From Cohnella pontilimi (GTDB lineage: Bacteria > Bacillota > Bacilli > Paenibacillales > Paenibacillaceae), in NCBI RefSeq assembly GCF_005049045.1, contig NZ_SUPK01000009.1:1-64000 (forward strand): a DNA stretch of 64,000 bases, given 5' to 3'. Positions 40,633 through 48,217 of this stretch are shown piece by piece. Below the pieces are notes generated by a model. That model was given only the letters and a program-made list of their open reading frames with translations, did no database searches and was not told the DNA's origin. Each line of letters starts with the position of its first letter. Positions within the stretch are counted from its first letter, which is position 1. A program made the position numbers and the translations under genes.

Positions 40633-41802
40633 TTATACTTCCGACACGTTGACCCAGGAGCCGCGCTCGATCGAAAGATCGACCGCTTCGAGCACCTCTT
40701 GGCAGCGAACGCCGTCCAGGAACGTCGGAGCGAACGGAGTGCCTTCGGTGATGTGCTGCACAAATTCATAGACGATATGGACAAAGCCGTGTTCGTAACC
40801 GATTATGTGCCCCGTCGGCCACCAGTTGCCGGCATACTTGTGCGTGCCTTCCGTCACGAGAATGCGGCGGAAGCCAGCCTCGTTCGGCTCGTCGTCGCGG
40901 AAGTAAACTTCCAGCTCGTTAAGCCGCTCGAGATCCCAGCGGATCGTACCTTTGCTGCCGTGAATCTCGAAAGTGTTGCCGTTTTTGCGGCCGGTTGCGA
41001 ACCGCGTAGCGATGAAAGAACCCATCGCGCCGTTTTTGAAGTCGGCGAGGAAGCCGGTCGCATCGTCTACCGTGACTTCGCCCATCTGCTCAGAAGCGGT
41101 GCCGGAGAGTCCGGTTGTAGATGCCGGAATCGGCCGCTCCTTCACGAAGGTGCGGTTGTGACCGATGACGCGGTCGAATTCTCCGATCAGGAACCGGGCC
41201 AGGTCGATGCAGTGTGCGTTCAGATCGCCGTGCGCGCCGGAACCCGCCACTTCCTTCTTGAGCCGCCAAGCGAGCGGGAAGTTCGGGTCGACGAGCCAGT
41301 CCTGCAAATAGGTGGCACGGTAGTGATGGATATCGCCCAGACGTCCTTCGTCGATGATCTGCTTGGCCAATTGCACCGCAGGCAGGAACCGGTAGTTAAA
41401 GCAGACCGCGTGTTTCACGCCCGCTTTCTCCGCCGCTTCCAGCATTTCACGGCCGTCGGCCAAGTTCAGCGCCAGCGGTTTCTCGCAAAATACGTGTTTG
41501 CCGTTCGCGATGGCGCCCAGCGTAATTTCTTTATGTGCGTCGCTCGGAGCGTTGATATCGACAATGTCGATGTCCGGGCGGGCAACCAGCTTGCGCCAGT
41601 CGGTCTCGTAGCTTTCCCATCCGAATTTCGCCGCTGCGTCTTTCACGCCCTGCTCATCACGGCCGCAAATGGCTTTCATGACGACATCCGCGTTCATATC
41701 GAAGAACATGCCGACATCTTTATAGGCGTGGCTGTGCGCCTTGCCCATAAATTTATAGCCGACCATGCCCACATTCATTTTGCGATCGTTTACGCCCACC
41801 AC
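40633..41802 (-). CDS. Gfo/Idh/MocA-family oxidoreductase (first)
   Basis: A 389-residue NAD(P)-dependent dehydrogenase. N-terminal Rossmann domain with GMVGYKFMGKAHSHAY, the CEKPLALN motif (Lys for catalysis) and HGDLNAHCIDLARFL with the conserved His/Asp. The C-terminal domain contains IATRFATGRKNGNTFEIHGSKGTI. Family members oxidise sugars, inositols or related polyols. The start used is GTG 41802, overlapping the preceding gene by 13 nt; ATG 41778 is an equally good choice. It is the last gene of a three-gene run. Confidence 0.9.
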   Translation of the reverse strand: MVGVNDRKMNVGMVGYKFMGKAHSHAYKDVGMFFDMNADVVMKAICGRDEQGVKDAAAKFGWESYETDWRKLVARPDIDIVDINAPSDAHKEITLGAIANGKHVFCEKPLALNLADGREMLEAAEKAGVKHAVCFNYRFLPAVQLAKQIIDEGRLGDIHHYRATYLQDWLVDPNFPLAWRLKKEVAGSGAHGDLNAHCIDLARFLIGEFDRVIGHNRTFVKERPIPASTTGLSGTASEQMGEVTVDDATGFLADFKNGAMGSFIATRFATGRKNGNTFEIHGSKGTIRWDLERLNELEVYFRDDEPNEAGFRRILVTEGTHKYAGNWWPTGHIIGYEHGFVHIVYEFVQHITEGTPFAPTFLDGVRCQEVLEAVDLSIERGSWVNVSEV

Positions 41803-42752
41803 ATTTCACCCGCGCTTTCTTTAAGAATGAGTCCGTTCAAGAAATTCGCGGCTTTCGTGAACCCTTCGTTCACGCTCATAATGCCGTCCTCGTGCTCGAT
41901 GCTGATCGTGCCGTCGTAACCGACCAGGCGCAGCGTGCTGACCAGATGCTTCCAGAATTCGTCGTCGTGTCCGTATCCCACTGTGCGGAACACGAAGGAG
42001 CGGTTCAGAATATCTCCGTAGTGCTTCGTGTCCAAAACGCCGTTCAGTGCCGTGTTGCGCGCATCGATTTTCGTGTCTTTCGCGTGCACGTGGTAGATGG
42101 AGTCGCCGAGCGCCTTGACGCATTCGATCGGATCCATACCCTGCCAGAACAGGTGGGACGGATCGAAGTTCACGCCGATGTTGTCCCCGGCTTCGCGGCG
42201 GAGGCGCAGCGCGGTTTCCGTGTTGTACACGAGGAAGCCCGGATGAGCCTCGATGGCCACCTTCACGCCGTGTTTGCGGCAGAAAGCGGATTGTTCTTTC
42301 CAATAAGGGATGGCGACCTCATTCCACTGCCATTCGAGAACGGTCAGGAATTCCGGCGGCCAAGGGCAGGTCACCCAAGACGGGTATTTCGAGTTTTCCG
42401 ATTCGCCGGGCTGTCCGGAGAACGTGATGACCGTGTCCACGCCAAGCTTCTCGGCGAGCTGTACCGTTGCCTGGAAAGCTTCGTGGTCGGCTTGAGCTTG
42501 CTCCTTGTTCGGATTAAGCGGGTTGCCGTGGCAGCTGAGTGCACTGATCGTAAGGCCGCGGGACGCGACCGCGTCCCGAATTCTCTTGACCGCAGCCTCA
42601 TCGTTCACGACGGCTTTCGCGTCTACATGAGCGGTACCCGGGTAACCTCCGGTTCCGATTTCCACGGATTGGCAGCCCGCAGCTTTCGCTGAGTCCAATG
42701 CCTCTTCAAATGATTGTTGTCCGAATAATACGATGAATACGCCGAGCTTCAT
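41790..42752 (-). CDS. Sugar phosphate isomerase/epimerase-like TIM barrel
   Basis: A 320-residue xylose-isomerase-like (AP_endonuc_2) barrel. The metal ligand positions are visible in order: EAHPGF, NFDPSHLFWQG, HVHAKD and SIEHED. Typical jobs are inosose or keto-sugar dehydration and isomerisation, often with Gfo/Idh dehydrogenases on each side, as here. ATG 42752 (MKLGVFIVLF) is chosen because AGGTG lies 6 nt upstream; a TTG 24 nt earlier is a possible alternative. The substrate is unknown. Confidence 0.9.
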   Translation of the reverse strand: MKLGVFIVLFGQQSFEEALDSAKAAGCQSVEIGTGGYPGTAHVDAKAVVNDEAAVKRIRDAVASRGLTISALSCHGNPLNPNKEQAQADHEAFQATVQLAEKLGVDTVITFSGQPGESENSKYPSWVTCPWPPEFLTVLEWQWNEVAIPYWKEQSAFCRKHGVKVAIEAHPGFLVYNTETALRLRREAGDNIGVNFDPSHLFWQGMDPIECVKALGDSIYHVHAKDTKIDARNTALNGVLDTKHYGDILNRSFVFRTVGYGHDDEFWKHLVSTLRLVGYDGTISIEHEDGIMSVNEGFTKAANFLNGLILKESAGEMWWA

Positions 42753-42792
42753 TTCCGACACCTGACCTTTCCCCAATAGAAATGATCATGAA

Positions 42793-42835
42793 ATGAGGAC
42801 GCCTTGATGTACACGCGTACATTCTGCATCCTCAT
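42793..42835. promoter_or_regulatory. Nested palindromes in cluster gap
   Basis: Outer arms ATGAGGA (42793-42799) and TCCTCAT (42829-42835) enclose an inner inverted repeat ATGTAC-N4-GTACAT (42807-42822). It lies 40-85 bp upstream of the isomerase ATG. It could be a repressor operator or an RNA hairpin that separates the first oxidoreductase from the following genes. Confidence 0.6.
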
Positions 42836-42887
42836 ATCATTTTACATGAAAACGTCGTCATATGCCATGCCTGCCAAGAGAGGCTAT

Positions 42888-43961
42888 TTATACGAAGCTG
42901 ATCGCTTGGCCTTTGTTGGCGGACTCGTACACTGCTTCGAGAATTTGCTGCACGACCAGCGCCTGCTTAGCCGTTACGACCGGGGCCTGATTGTTCAAAA
43001 TCGCGTCGATCCAGGCGCGCGCTTCCTTCTCCGCCGGTTCGCTGCTCGGAGCGCCTCCGCCCCACACTGATCCCAGCTGGATTTCTTTCGTGTACAGACG
43101 GCCGTGCTCTTCTCCGTTGACGCGCAGCCCGCCTTTCATGTCGGCGCCGGCTTTCGTGCCGCACAGCGTGACTTTCGCCTCGTCCACGTCCAGCGTATTC
43201 AGCGCCCAGCTCGATTCCAGCCACACGGTTGCGCCGTTCTTCATCGTGATCATGGCGAATGCGGAATCTTCCACGGTGAACTTCGACGGATCCCAATTGC
43301 CCCATTCGTTCGCGGGACTTCCCTGCTCGGCCAGCTTGCGGTATGAAGTGCCGAGCACGTTGCGGGGTTCGTAGTTGTCCATCATCCACAAAGCCAGATC
43401 GAGCGCGTGGGTTCCGATATCGATCAGCGGGCCTCCGCCTTGTTTCTCCACATCCAGGAACACGCCCCATGTCGGTACCGCTCTGCGGCGAATGGCATGG
43501 GCTTTGGCCAAGTATATTTCGCCAAGTTCATTGTTGCGGGCCGCTTCATGCAGCCAGAGCGATTCCCGGCGGAAACGGTTCTGATACGCGATGCTCAGCT
43601 TCCGGCCCGTACGCTCGGACACTTCGAGCATGCGCTGCGCGTCTGCGGCCGTTTTGGCCATCGGTTTCTCGCAAAGCACGTGCTTGCCGGCTTCCATCGC
43701 GTCGATGGAAATTTGGGCATGTGTGTCGTTCGGCGTGCAGACGTGCACGACATGAACGTTCGGATCATTCAGCAAATCTTGAATGTTGTCGTAGATTTTG
43801 GCGTCGGGCGTGCCGTATTGGTTTTTGGCGTCGACCGCCCTTTCCGGTGCCACGTCAAAAAACGCAACGATTTTCGCTTCCGGGATTTTGGCGAGCGCCG
43901 GAAGATGTTTCCCCATCGCGATGCCGCCGCAGCCGATCATTCCTACATGAACTGTTGACAA
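42888..43961 (-). CDS. Gfo/Idh/MocA-family oxidoreductase (second)
   Basis: A 357-residue NAD(P)-dependent dehydrogenase: Rossmann motif GMIGCGGIAMGKHLPAL, CEKPMAKT, and LIDIGTHALDLALW with the conserved catalytic His. It probably acts on the same sugar or polyol route as the neighbours. The start is TTG 43961 with GGAGG 9 nt upstream. It is divergent from the AraC gene, which shares the 127-bp regulatory region and is the natural candidate activator. Confidence 0.92.
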   Translation of the reverse strand: MSTVHVGMIGCGGIAMGKHLPALAKIPEAKIVAFFDVAPERAVDAKNQYGTPDAKIYDNIQDLLNDPNVHVVHVCTPNDTHAQISIDAMEAGKHVLCEKPMAKTAADAQRMLEVSERTGRKLSIAYQNRFRRESLWLHEAARNNELGEIYLAKAHAIRRRAVPTWGVFLDVEKQGGGPLIDIGTHALDLALWMMDNYEPRNVLGTSYRKLAEQGSPANEWGNWDPSKFTVEDSAFAMITMKNGATVWLESSWALNTLDVDEAKVTLCGTKAGADMKGGLRVNGEEHGRLYTKEIQLGSVWGGGAPSSEPAEKEARAWIDAILNNQAPVVTAKQALVVQQILEAVYESANKGQAISFV

Positions 43962-43975
43962 GATGCTTGTCCTCC

Positions 43976-44011
43976 TTGCGAATGTACTGCGTTAACACTA
44001 CAATTTAGTGT
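43976..44011 (+). promoter_or_regulatory. araC promoter with overlapping palindrome
   Basis: Plus-strand TTGCGA (43976-43981), 17-bp spacer, TACAAT (43999-44004). A perfect inverted repeat ACACTA-N5-TAGTGT (43995-44011) overlaps the -10, so a protein bound there would block the promoter. Confidence 0.6.
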
Positions 44012-44088
44012 ATCATTGAATGGGGCGTTTCCCATCCTCTCAAATGGGAGGTTTATATGCGATTTTGTCATCCCGGAGGTGCAAGCGC

Positions 44089-44958
44089 TTGCAGCCCGTC
44101 AAAGAAAAAATCGAATATGAGAACCCTCTGCTGTCCCTGAAAATATGGCAAATCATCCGGGATGCCGTACGTACGTTCAATTGGCATTATCACCCCGAAT
44201 GCGAGCTGCTGCTTGTGCAGAACGGCCGGCTGGACGTCGAACTGAGCGGCGAAACGTATATCATGACTCCGGGAGACGTCGTCATCCTCGGCAGCTCGCA
44301 GCTCCATCGCGACCGCAGTTACGGGGGGCCCCTGGAATACATCGTGCTTCAGTTCGATTTGCAGTCCTTTTTCGATCAGAGCACGATTCCCTACCTGCAA
44401 TATTTCAACGAAACCAAAGTGCCGCTCAGCACGATGAACTACATTTTCAGGGAGAATCCGAAAGCCCGGCTCGAAGCGGCCGACTGCATCCATGAAATTC
44501 ATGAAGAAGCCCAGCGTAAGGAAAGCGGATACGAGCTGGCGGTCAATTTGCTGGTCAAAAAACTGCTGCTCATCCTCATCCGCAACGACGATCGGGGTTT
44601 GCTGGCCGGACAGGACCGGGTGGAACGCATTCGCCTGAAGCCGGTGCTCGATTACGTGGAATCCCGTATTGACGACCGGATTGGCGTGGAAGACGCATGC
44701 CGGATCGCGAATATGAGCTACTATTACTTCGTAAAATTTTTCAAAAAAGTGATGGGCATGTCGTTCACGGAGTATGTGAATTTCCGCAAAATTAAACGTG
44801 CCGAGCAGCTGCTGCTGACCCGTGATTTGAGTGTCGCCGAGGTGGGCGACCAGATCGGCATGGCCAATATGGCGCATTTCTACAAAATGTTCAAACGTTT
44901 CAACGGCTTCTCGCCCAAGGAGTTTCAGCGCCGAATGTTGGCTTGGGGACGAAGCTGA
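44089..44958 (+). CDS. AraC-family transcriptional regulator
   Basis: A 289-residue regulator with an N-terminal cupin sugar-sensing domain (FNWHYHPECELLLVQNGRLDVEL, TPGDVVILGSSQLHRD) and a C-terminal double helix-turn-helix (VEDACRIANMSYYYFVKFFKK and VAEVGDQIGMANMAHFYKMFKR, FSPKEFQRR). The start is set at TTG 44089 (QPVKEKIEYE) behind CCCGGAGGTG; the frame continues left to an ATG at 44020 with no ribosome site. Divergent from the oxidoreductase cluster, it most likely controls that cluster in response to its substrate. Confidence 0.92.
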   Translation: MQPVKEKIEYENPLLSLKIWQIIRDAVRTFNWHYHPECELLLVQNGRLDVELSGETYIMTPGDVVILGSSQLHRDRSYGGPLEYIVLQFDLQSFFDQSTIPYLQYFNETKVPLSTMNYIFRENPKARLEAADCIHEIHEEAQRKESGYELAVNLLVKKLLLILIRNDDRGLLAGQDRVERIRLKPVLDYVESRIDDRIGVEDACRIANMSYYYFVKFFKKVMGMSFTEYVNFRKIKRAEQLLLTRDLSVAEVGDQIGMANMAHFYKMFKRFNGFSPKEFQRRMLAWGRS

Positions 44959-44970
44959 CGAACCACCGGT

Positions 44971-45342
44971 TTAAAACCATTTCCGCCCGGATTTAAACTT
45001 CTCCTTACGGGAAGGAATCGGCTGCGGCTTTCCGTCCTCACCGCCAGCCGGCATACCGCTTGTCCCTTGCTGTATCGCGGCAGGGGTTTTATTTTTCGAG
45101 GCCGTCTTGGCCTGCTTCTTGACCTTTAACGCTTTCTCGAGTGTCTCCACGCGCTGCTGCAGCTCGGCCAATTCACGCTGCATCTGAATGACGGTTTGCT
45201 GCCAATAGCGTTCGGTGATCTCCGAATAATCGTCGATTCGCTCAGCCGGCGGAAGCGACGGGATACGGCTCGGTTCCGACGATGCGGGGACAGACGAAAG
45301 CAAACCTTCCACTTCCTCCTTGGTCAACACATCTTGGGACAT
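44971..45342 (-). CDS. Small coiled-coil protein with FliM/FliY-like N-terminal peptide
   Basis: A 123-residue hydrophilic protein. Residues 1-15 (MSQDVLTKEEVEGLL) closely resemble the N-terminal CheY-P-binding peptide of the flagellar switch proteins FliM and FliY (LSQxEIDALL). Residues 40-80 form a coiled coil (VIQMQRELAELQQRVETLEKAL), and the rest is a basic Lys-rich tail. No FliM middle or SpoA domain follows. GAGGAGG precedes the ATG. It is convergent with the AraC gene (12-nt gap). Function unknown; switch peptide mimicry is an inference. Confidence 0.7.
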   Translation of the reverse strand: MSQDVLTKEEVEGLLSSVPASSEPSRIPSLPPAERIDDYSEITERYWQQTVIQMQRELAELQQRVETLEKALKVKKQAKTASKNKTPAAIQQGTSGMPAGGEDGKPQPIPSRKEKFKSGRKWF

Positions 45343-45479
45343 GCCGATCCTCCTCTACCTCTCGTTTCTAACAAGAATAGCATAATGCGTAACAAGTTGT
45401 AACGGACGGAAAATAAGAGAAATTCGGCGCATTTGTCGAACGCCCGGACACGATTTGCGCTAAGCCGCTGCCCAAACAA

Positions 45480-45508
45480 AAAACGGCGGCCAAATTGGCC
45501 GCCGTTTT
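45480..45508 (-). terminator. phoP terminator
   Basis: A 13-bp perfect stem AAAACGGCGGCCA and its complement around AAT, with flanking A and T runs, just past the phoP stop. It also works in the other orientation. Confidence 0.9.
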
Positions 45509-45519
45509 TGCAATATAAC

Positions 45520-46239
45520 TTATGCAAGCGATTTACGGTTCACGATTAATTTATAACCGACGCCGCGGATCGATTCGATTTGCACGGTCTGCTGATTGAG
45601 CTCCAGCTTTTTGCGGAGCGAACTGACATGCACGTCGACCGTTCTCTGTCCGCCGATATAGTCGAAGCCCCAGACGACATTCATCAGGTCGTCGCGGGTA
45701 ATGACGATACCCGGCCGTTCCGCCAAGTACAGCAGCACTTCGAATTCCTTCGGACGAAGCGTGATCCATTGGCCGTTCACGAACACTTCGTACTTCTCGG
45801 GATAAATTTGCAAATCCCCAAGACTGATCACTTTGTCCCCGGGAGACTGTACCGCAGGCTTGTGGTCGCCGTTTCTCGATCTGCGCAGCACCGCCGAAGC
45901 CCGGGCCAACAGTTCAGCCACGCCGAACGGCTTCGTAATATAATCGTCCGCACCCAGGCCGAGCCCTTGCACGACTTCCTCTTCGGCGTTGCGCGCGGTC
46001 AGGATGATGACGGGGGTTTTCACCCCGTGCTGCCGTATTTTTTGCAGTACCTCGAAACCGTTCATGCCGGGAAGCATGAGATCCAGGAAGATAATCGCAT
46101 ATTCGTCGTGAACCGCCCGGTGAAGCCCTTCCGCTCCGTTGCCGACGACTTCCGCCTCGTAGCCTTCCTGCGACAAATTATATGACACCAAACGGGCCAG
46201 CGTCGGTTCGTCTTCAATGATCAGCACCTTGTCTGCCAT
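45520..46239 (-). CDS. phoP: Response regulator PhoP (OmpR type)
   Basis: A 239-residue OmpR-family regulator: receiver with the phospho-acceptor Asp53 (FLDLMLPGMNGFE), Lys in YITKPFG, and a C-terminal winged helix (LRPKEFEVLLYLAERPG, GGQRTVDVHVSSLRKKL, RGVGYKL). With PhoR it controls the phosphate starvation genes, including the pst operons here. ATG 46239 (MADKVLII) follows GGAGGG; an upstream extension is not supported. It lies 130 bp downstream of phoR, with its own Pho box between. Confidence 0.93.
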   Translation of the reverse strand: MADKVLIIEDEPTLARLVSYNLSQEGYEAEVVGNGAEGLHRAVHDEYAIIFLDLMLPGMNGFEVLQKIRQHGVKTPVIILTARNAEEEVVQGLGLGADDYITKPFGVAELLARASAVLRRSRNGDHKPAVQSPGDKVISLGDLQIYPEKYEVFVNGQWITLRPKEFEVLLYLAERPGIVITRDDLMNVVWGFDYIGGQRTVDVHVSSLRKKLELNQQTVQIESIRGVGYKLIVNRKSLA

Positions 46240-46301
46240 GCGTCCCTCCGTCCGGCAACCCTGCCTTGGTCGATTCTTATAGTTCATTTGTATCATTCCC
46301 A

Positions 46302-46340
46302 TGTCAACGGGACGTCACGCGATTGTCAAGCGATTGTAAA
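46302..46340 (-). promoter_or_regulatory. Pho box before phoP (autoregulation)
   Basis: On the minus strand TTTACA (46335-46340), TTGACA (46324-46329), GTGACG (46313-46318) and TTGACA (46302-46307) are spaced at exactly 11 bp. GATACA 7 nt after the last hexamer may be the -10. The array lies about 65-100 bp before the phoP ATG, in the gap after phoR. Confidence 0.8.
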
Positions 46341-46369
46341 ATGCAGGTGAAGCCCGGCTGCGATGCCGG

Positions 46370-48169
46370 TTAAGGATGAATCACCGGCAGTTCAAGGATG
46401 AACTTCGTGCCGACCCCGACGGTGCTTTCCACGCGGATCGTGCCGTTATGAAGCTCCACGAGATGCTTGACGATCGACAACCCGAGTCCGGTGCCTCCGG
46501 AGTCTCTGGAGCGATCCTTGTCCACACGGTAAAAACGCTCGAAAATTCTCGGAATATCTTTTTTCGGAATGCCGATGCCGGTGTCCGATACCGTAATGCG
46601 CACCCGTTCGTCCCCTTCTTCCCAGGCGGGCAGCTCGATCATTTCGGCCTGCACCTTGACGCGTCCGCCTTCCGGCGTGTAGTTGATGCCGTTTTGCAGA
46701 AGGTTCAGCAGAATTTGACCGAGACGATCTTCATCCGCTTCGAGGAATAAACCGTCCGCCGCATCCAATTCCAGCGCGATGTTCTTCTTGGCCGCTTCCG
46801 GGGCGAACAATTCCTTCATCCGCGACAGGAACACTCCCAGATCGACAGGCGAATACTGCAGAGGCGCGCGTCTGGATTCGATTTTGGACAACTCCAGAAT
46901 GTCTCCGATCAGCCGGTTCAACCGTTCGCTTTCGTCATGGATGATGGTCAGAAAAGAACGCGCGGTTCCAGGATCGTTCATGGCCCCCGACAGCAGCGTC
47001 TCGGTGAAGCCTTTCACGGCCGCAATCGGCGTCTTCAGCTCGTGGGAGACGTTGGCGACGAACTCGCTGCGCATTTTCTCCAGTCTGCGAATCGCCGTCA
47101 CGTCCTGCATGACCAGCAGCACACCCGGATCTTCCTCCCCGCTCGCGGGCATCGGAACCAGATTTAACTGAAGCTGACGTTCTTCCGGGTAATAAACCGG
47201 CAGCTCTTGTTGATGCGGAATCCGGAATTCCAGCGCTTCCCGGATCAACTCGACCAGCTCGATATGCTGTCGGATTTCGGTGAACGGACGCCCGAGCCGT
47301 TCCTTGGCCGCGCCGCCGAGAAGCTTTTCTGCTTCCCGGTTGTAAAGGGTGACAACCCCGTCATGGCCGATCATGACGACTCCGCTCGTCATGTTGTCGA
47401 CCACGTTTTGCAGTCTCGCTCCGTTTTGGCGGATTTGATCCATCTGTTCTTGCAGATTTTTGGCCATTAGATTCAAGGCGCGCGCCAGTTCGCTGATCTC
47501 ATCGCGCCCGTCCTCCGGCACCCGAATTGCATAGTCCATGTTCGCCATCCGCTTCGCGGCCGTCGTCATTCGCTCTAGCGGGCGGGTGATCAAACGTGCC
47601 AACCGGTAACTGACGGCGGTTGCCAAAATAAACAACACTATCAATCCGAAGCCGAGAACCAACCACATGTTGTATAGGGAGCTGTCCACCATTTTCAAAC
47701 TCATGGCCAGCCGGACGAACCCCACGGCTTTGCCGTCCATCTTCACGGTCGTCGCCACGTACAGCATGTTTTGCTCAAGGGTGTCGCTGTGGCGTAAGCT
47801 GCTTCCGATTCCGGAAGCAAGCGCCTCCCGCACCTCGGTCCGGCTCAGATGGTTATCCATCGTACCAGGCTCGTGATCGGAATCGCCGAGTACCGTGCCG
47901 TCCGCCGCAATAAAAGTCACTCGCATGCCCGCAATTTTTTTATACCGCAGCGCCTCAGCCTGCAATTGTTCTTTCAGCGCCGCCGGATCCGACGTATCGG
48001 GCCATGGACTCGTCGCATTAATCAACTGCAGCTCGCGGATCATATGATCCTTCAGCTCCGTCTGATGAGTCCGCCGGTAAGAGTCGGCTGTCAGCAAGCC
48101 TGCCGCCAGTAACGACAACACGACCAATAGCATGAACTGTACGGTTAATCTTCGGCGAAATTTCGTCAT
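46370..48169 (-). CDS. phoR: Sensor histidine kinase PhoR
   Basis: A 599-residue membrane kinase: helix 1 (residues 11-27), an extracytoplasmic domain (30-165), helix 2 (168-190), HAMP (190-245), PAS (250-360), HisKA with His376 in VANVSHELKTPI, and HATPase with N, G1 (VSDTGIGIP) and G2 (GGTGLGLSI) boxes. This is the PhoR layout of Bacillales. It is transcribed before phoP, the reverse of the usual phoP-phoR order, and 48 nt after the fumarase gene. Its ribosome site is poor: AAGGAG lies 16 nt from the ATG. Confidence 0.94.
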   Translation of the reverse strand: MTKFRRRLTVQFMLLVVLSLLAAGLLTADSYRRTHQTELKDHMIRELQLINATSPWPDTSDPAALKEQLQAEALRYKKIAGMRVTFIAADGTVLGDSDHEPGTMDNHLSRTEVREALASGIGSSLRHSDTLEQNMLYVATTVKMDGKAVGFVRLAMSLKMVDSSLYNMWLVLGFGLIVLFILATAVSYRLARLITRPLERMTTAAKRMANMDYAIRVPEDGRDEISELARALNLMAKNLQEQMDQIRQNGARLQNVVDNMTSGVVMIGHDGVVTLYNREAEKLLGGAAKERLGRPFTEIRQHIELVELIREALEFRIPHQQELPVYYPEERQLQLNLVPMPASGEEDPGVLLVMQDVTAIRRLEKMRSEFVANVSHELKTPIAAVKGFTETLLSGAMNDPGTARSFLTIIHDESERLNRLIGDILELSKIESRRAPLQYSPVDLGVFLSRMKELFAPEAAKKNIALELDAADGLFLEADEDRLGQILLNLLQNGINYTPEGGRVKVQAEMIELPAWEEGDERVRITVSDTGIGIPKKDIPRIFERFYRVDKDRSRDSGGTGLGLSIVKHLVELHNGTIRVESTVGVGTKFILELPVIHP

Positions 48170-48217
48170 GTCAGTGTCCCGGCGTCTCCTTCCGTTCGGT
48201 TCGGGTCAGGCGTTATA

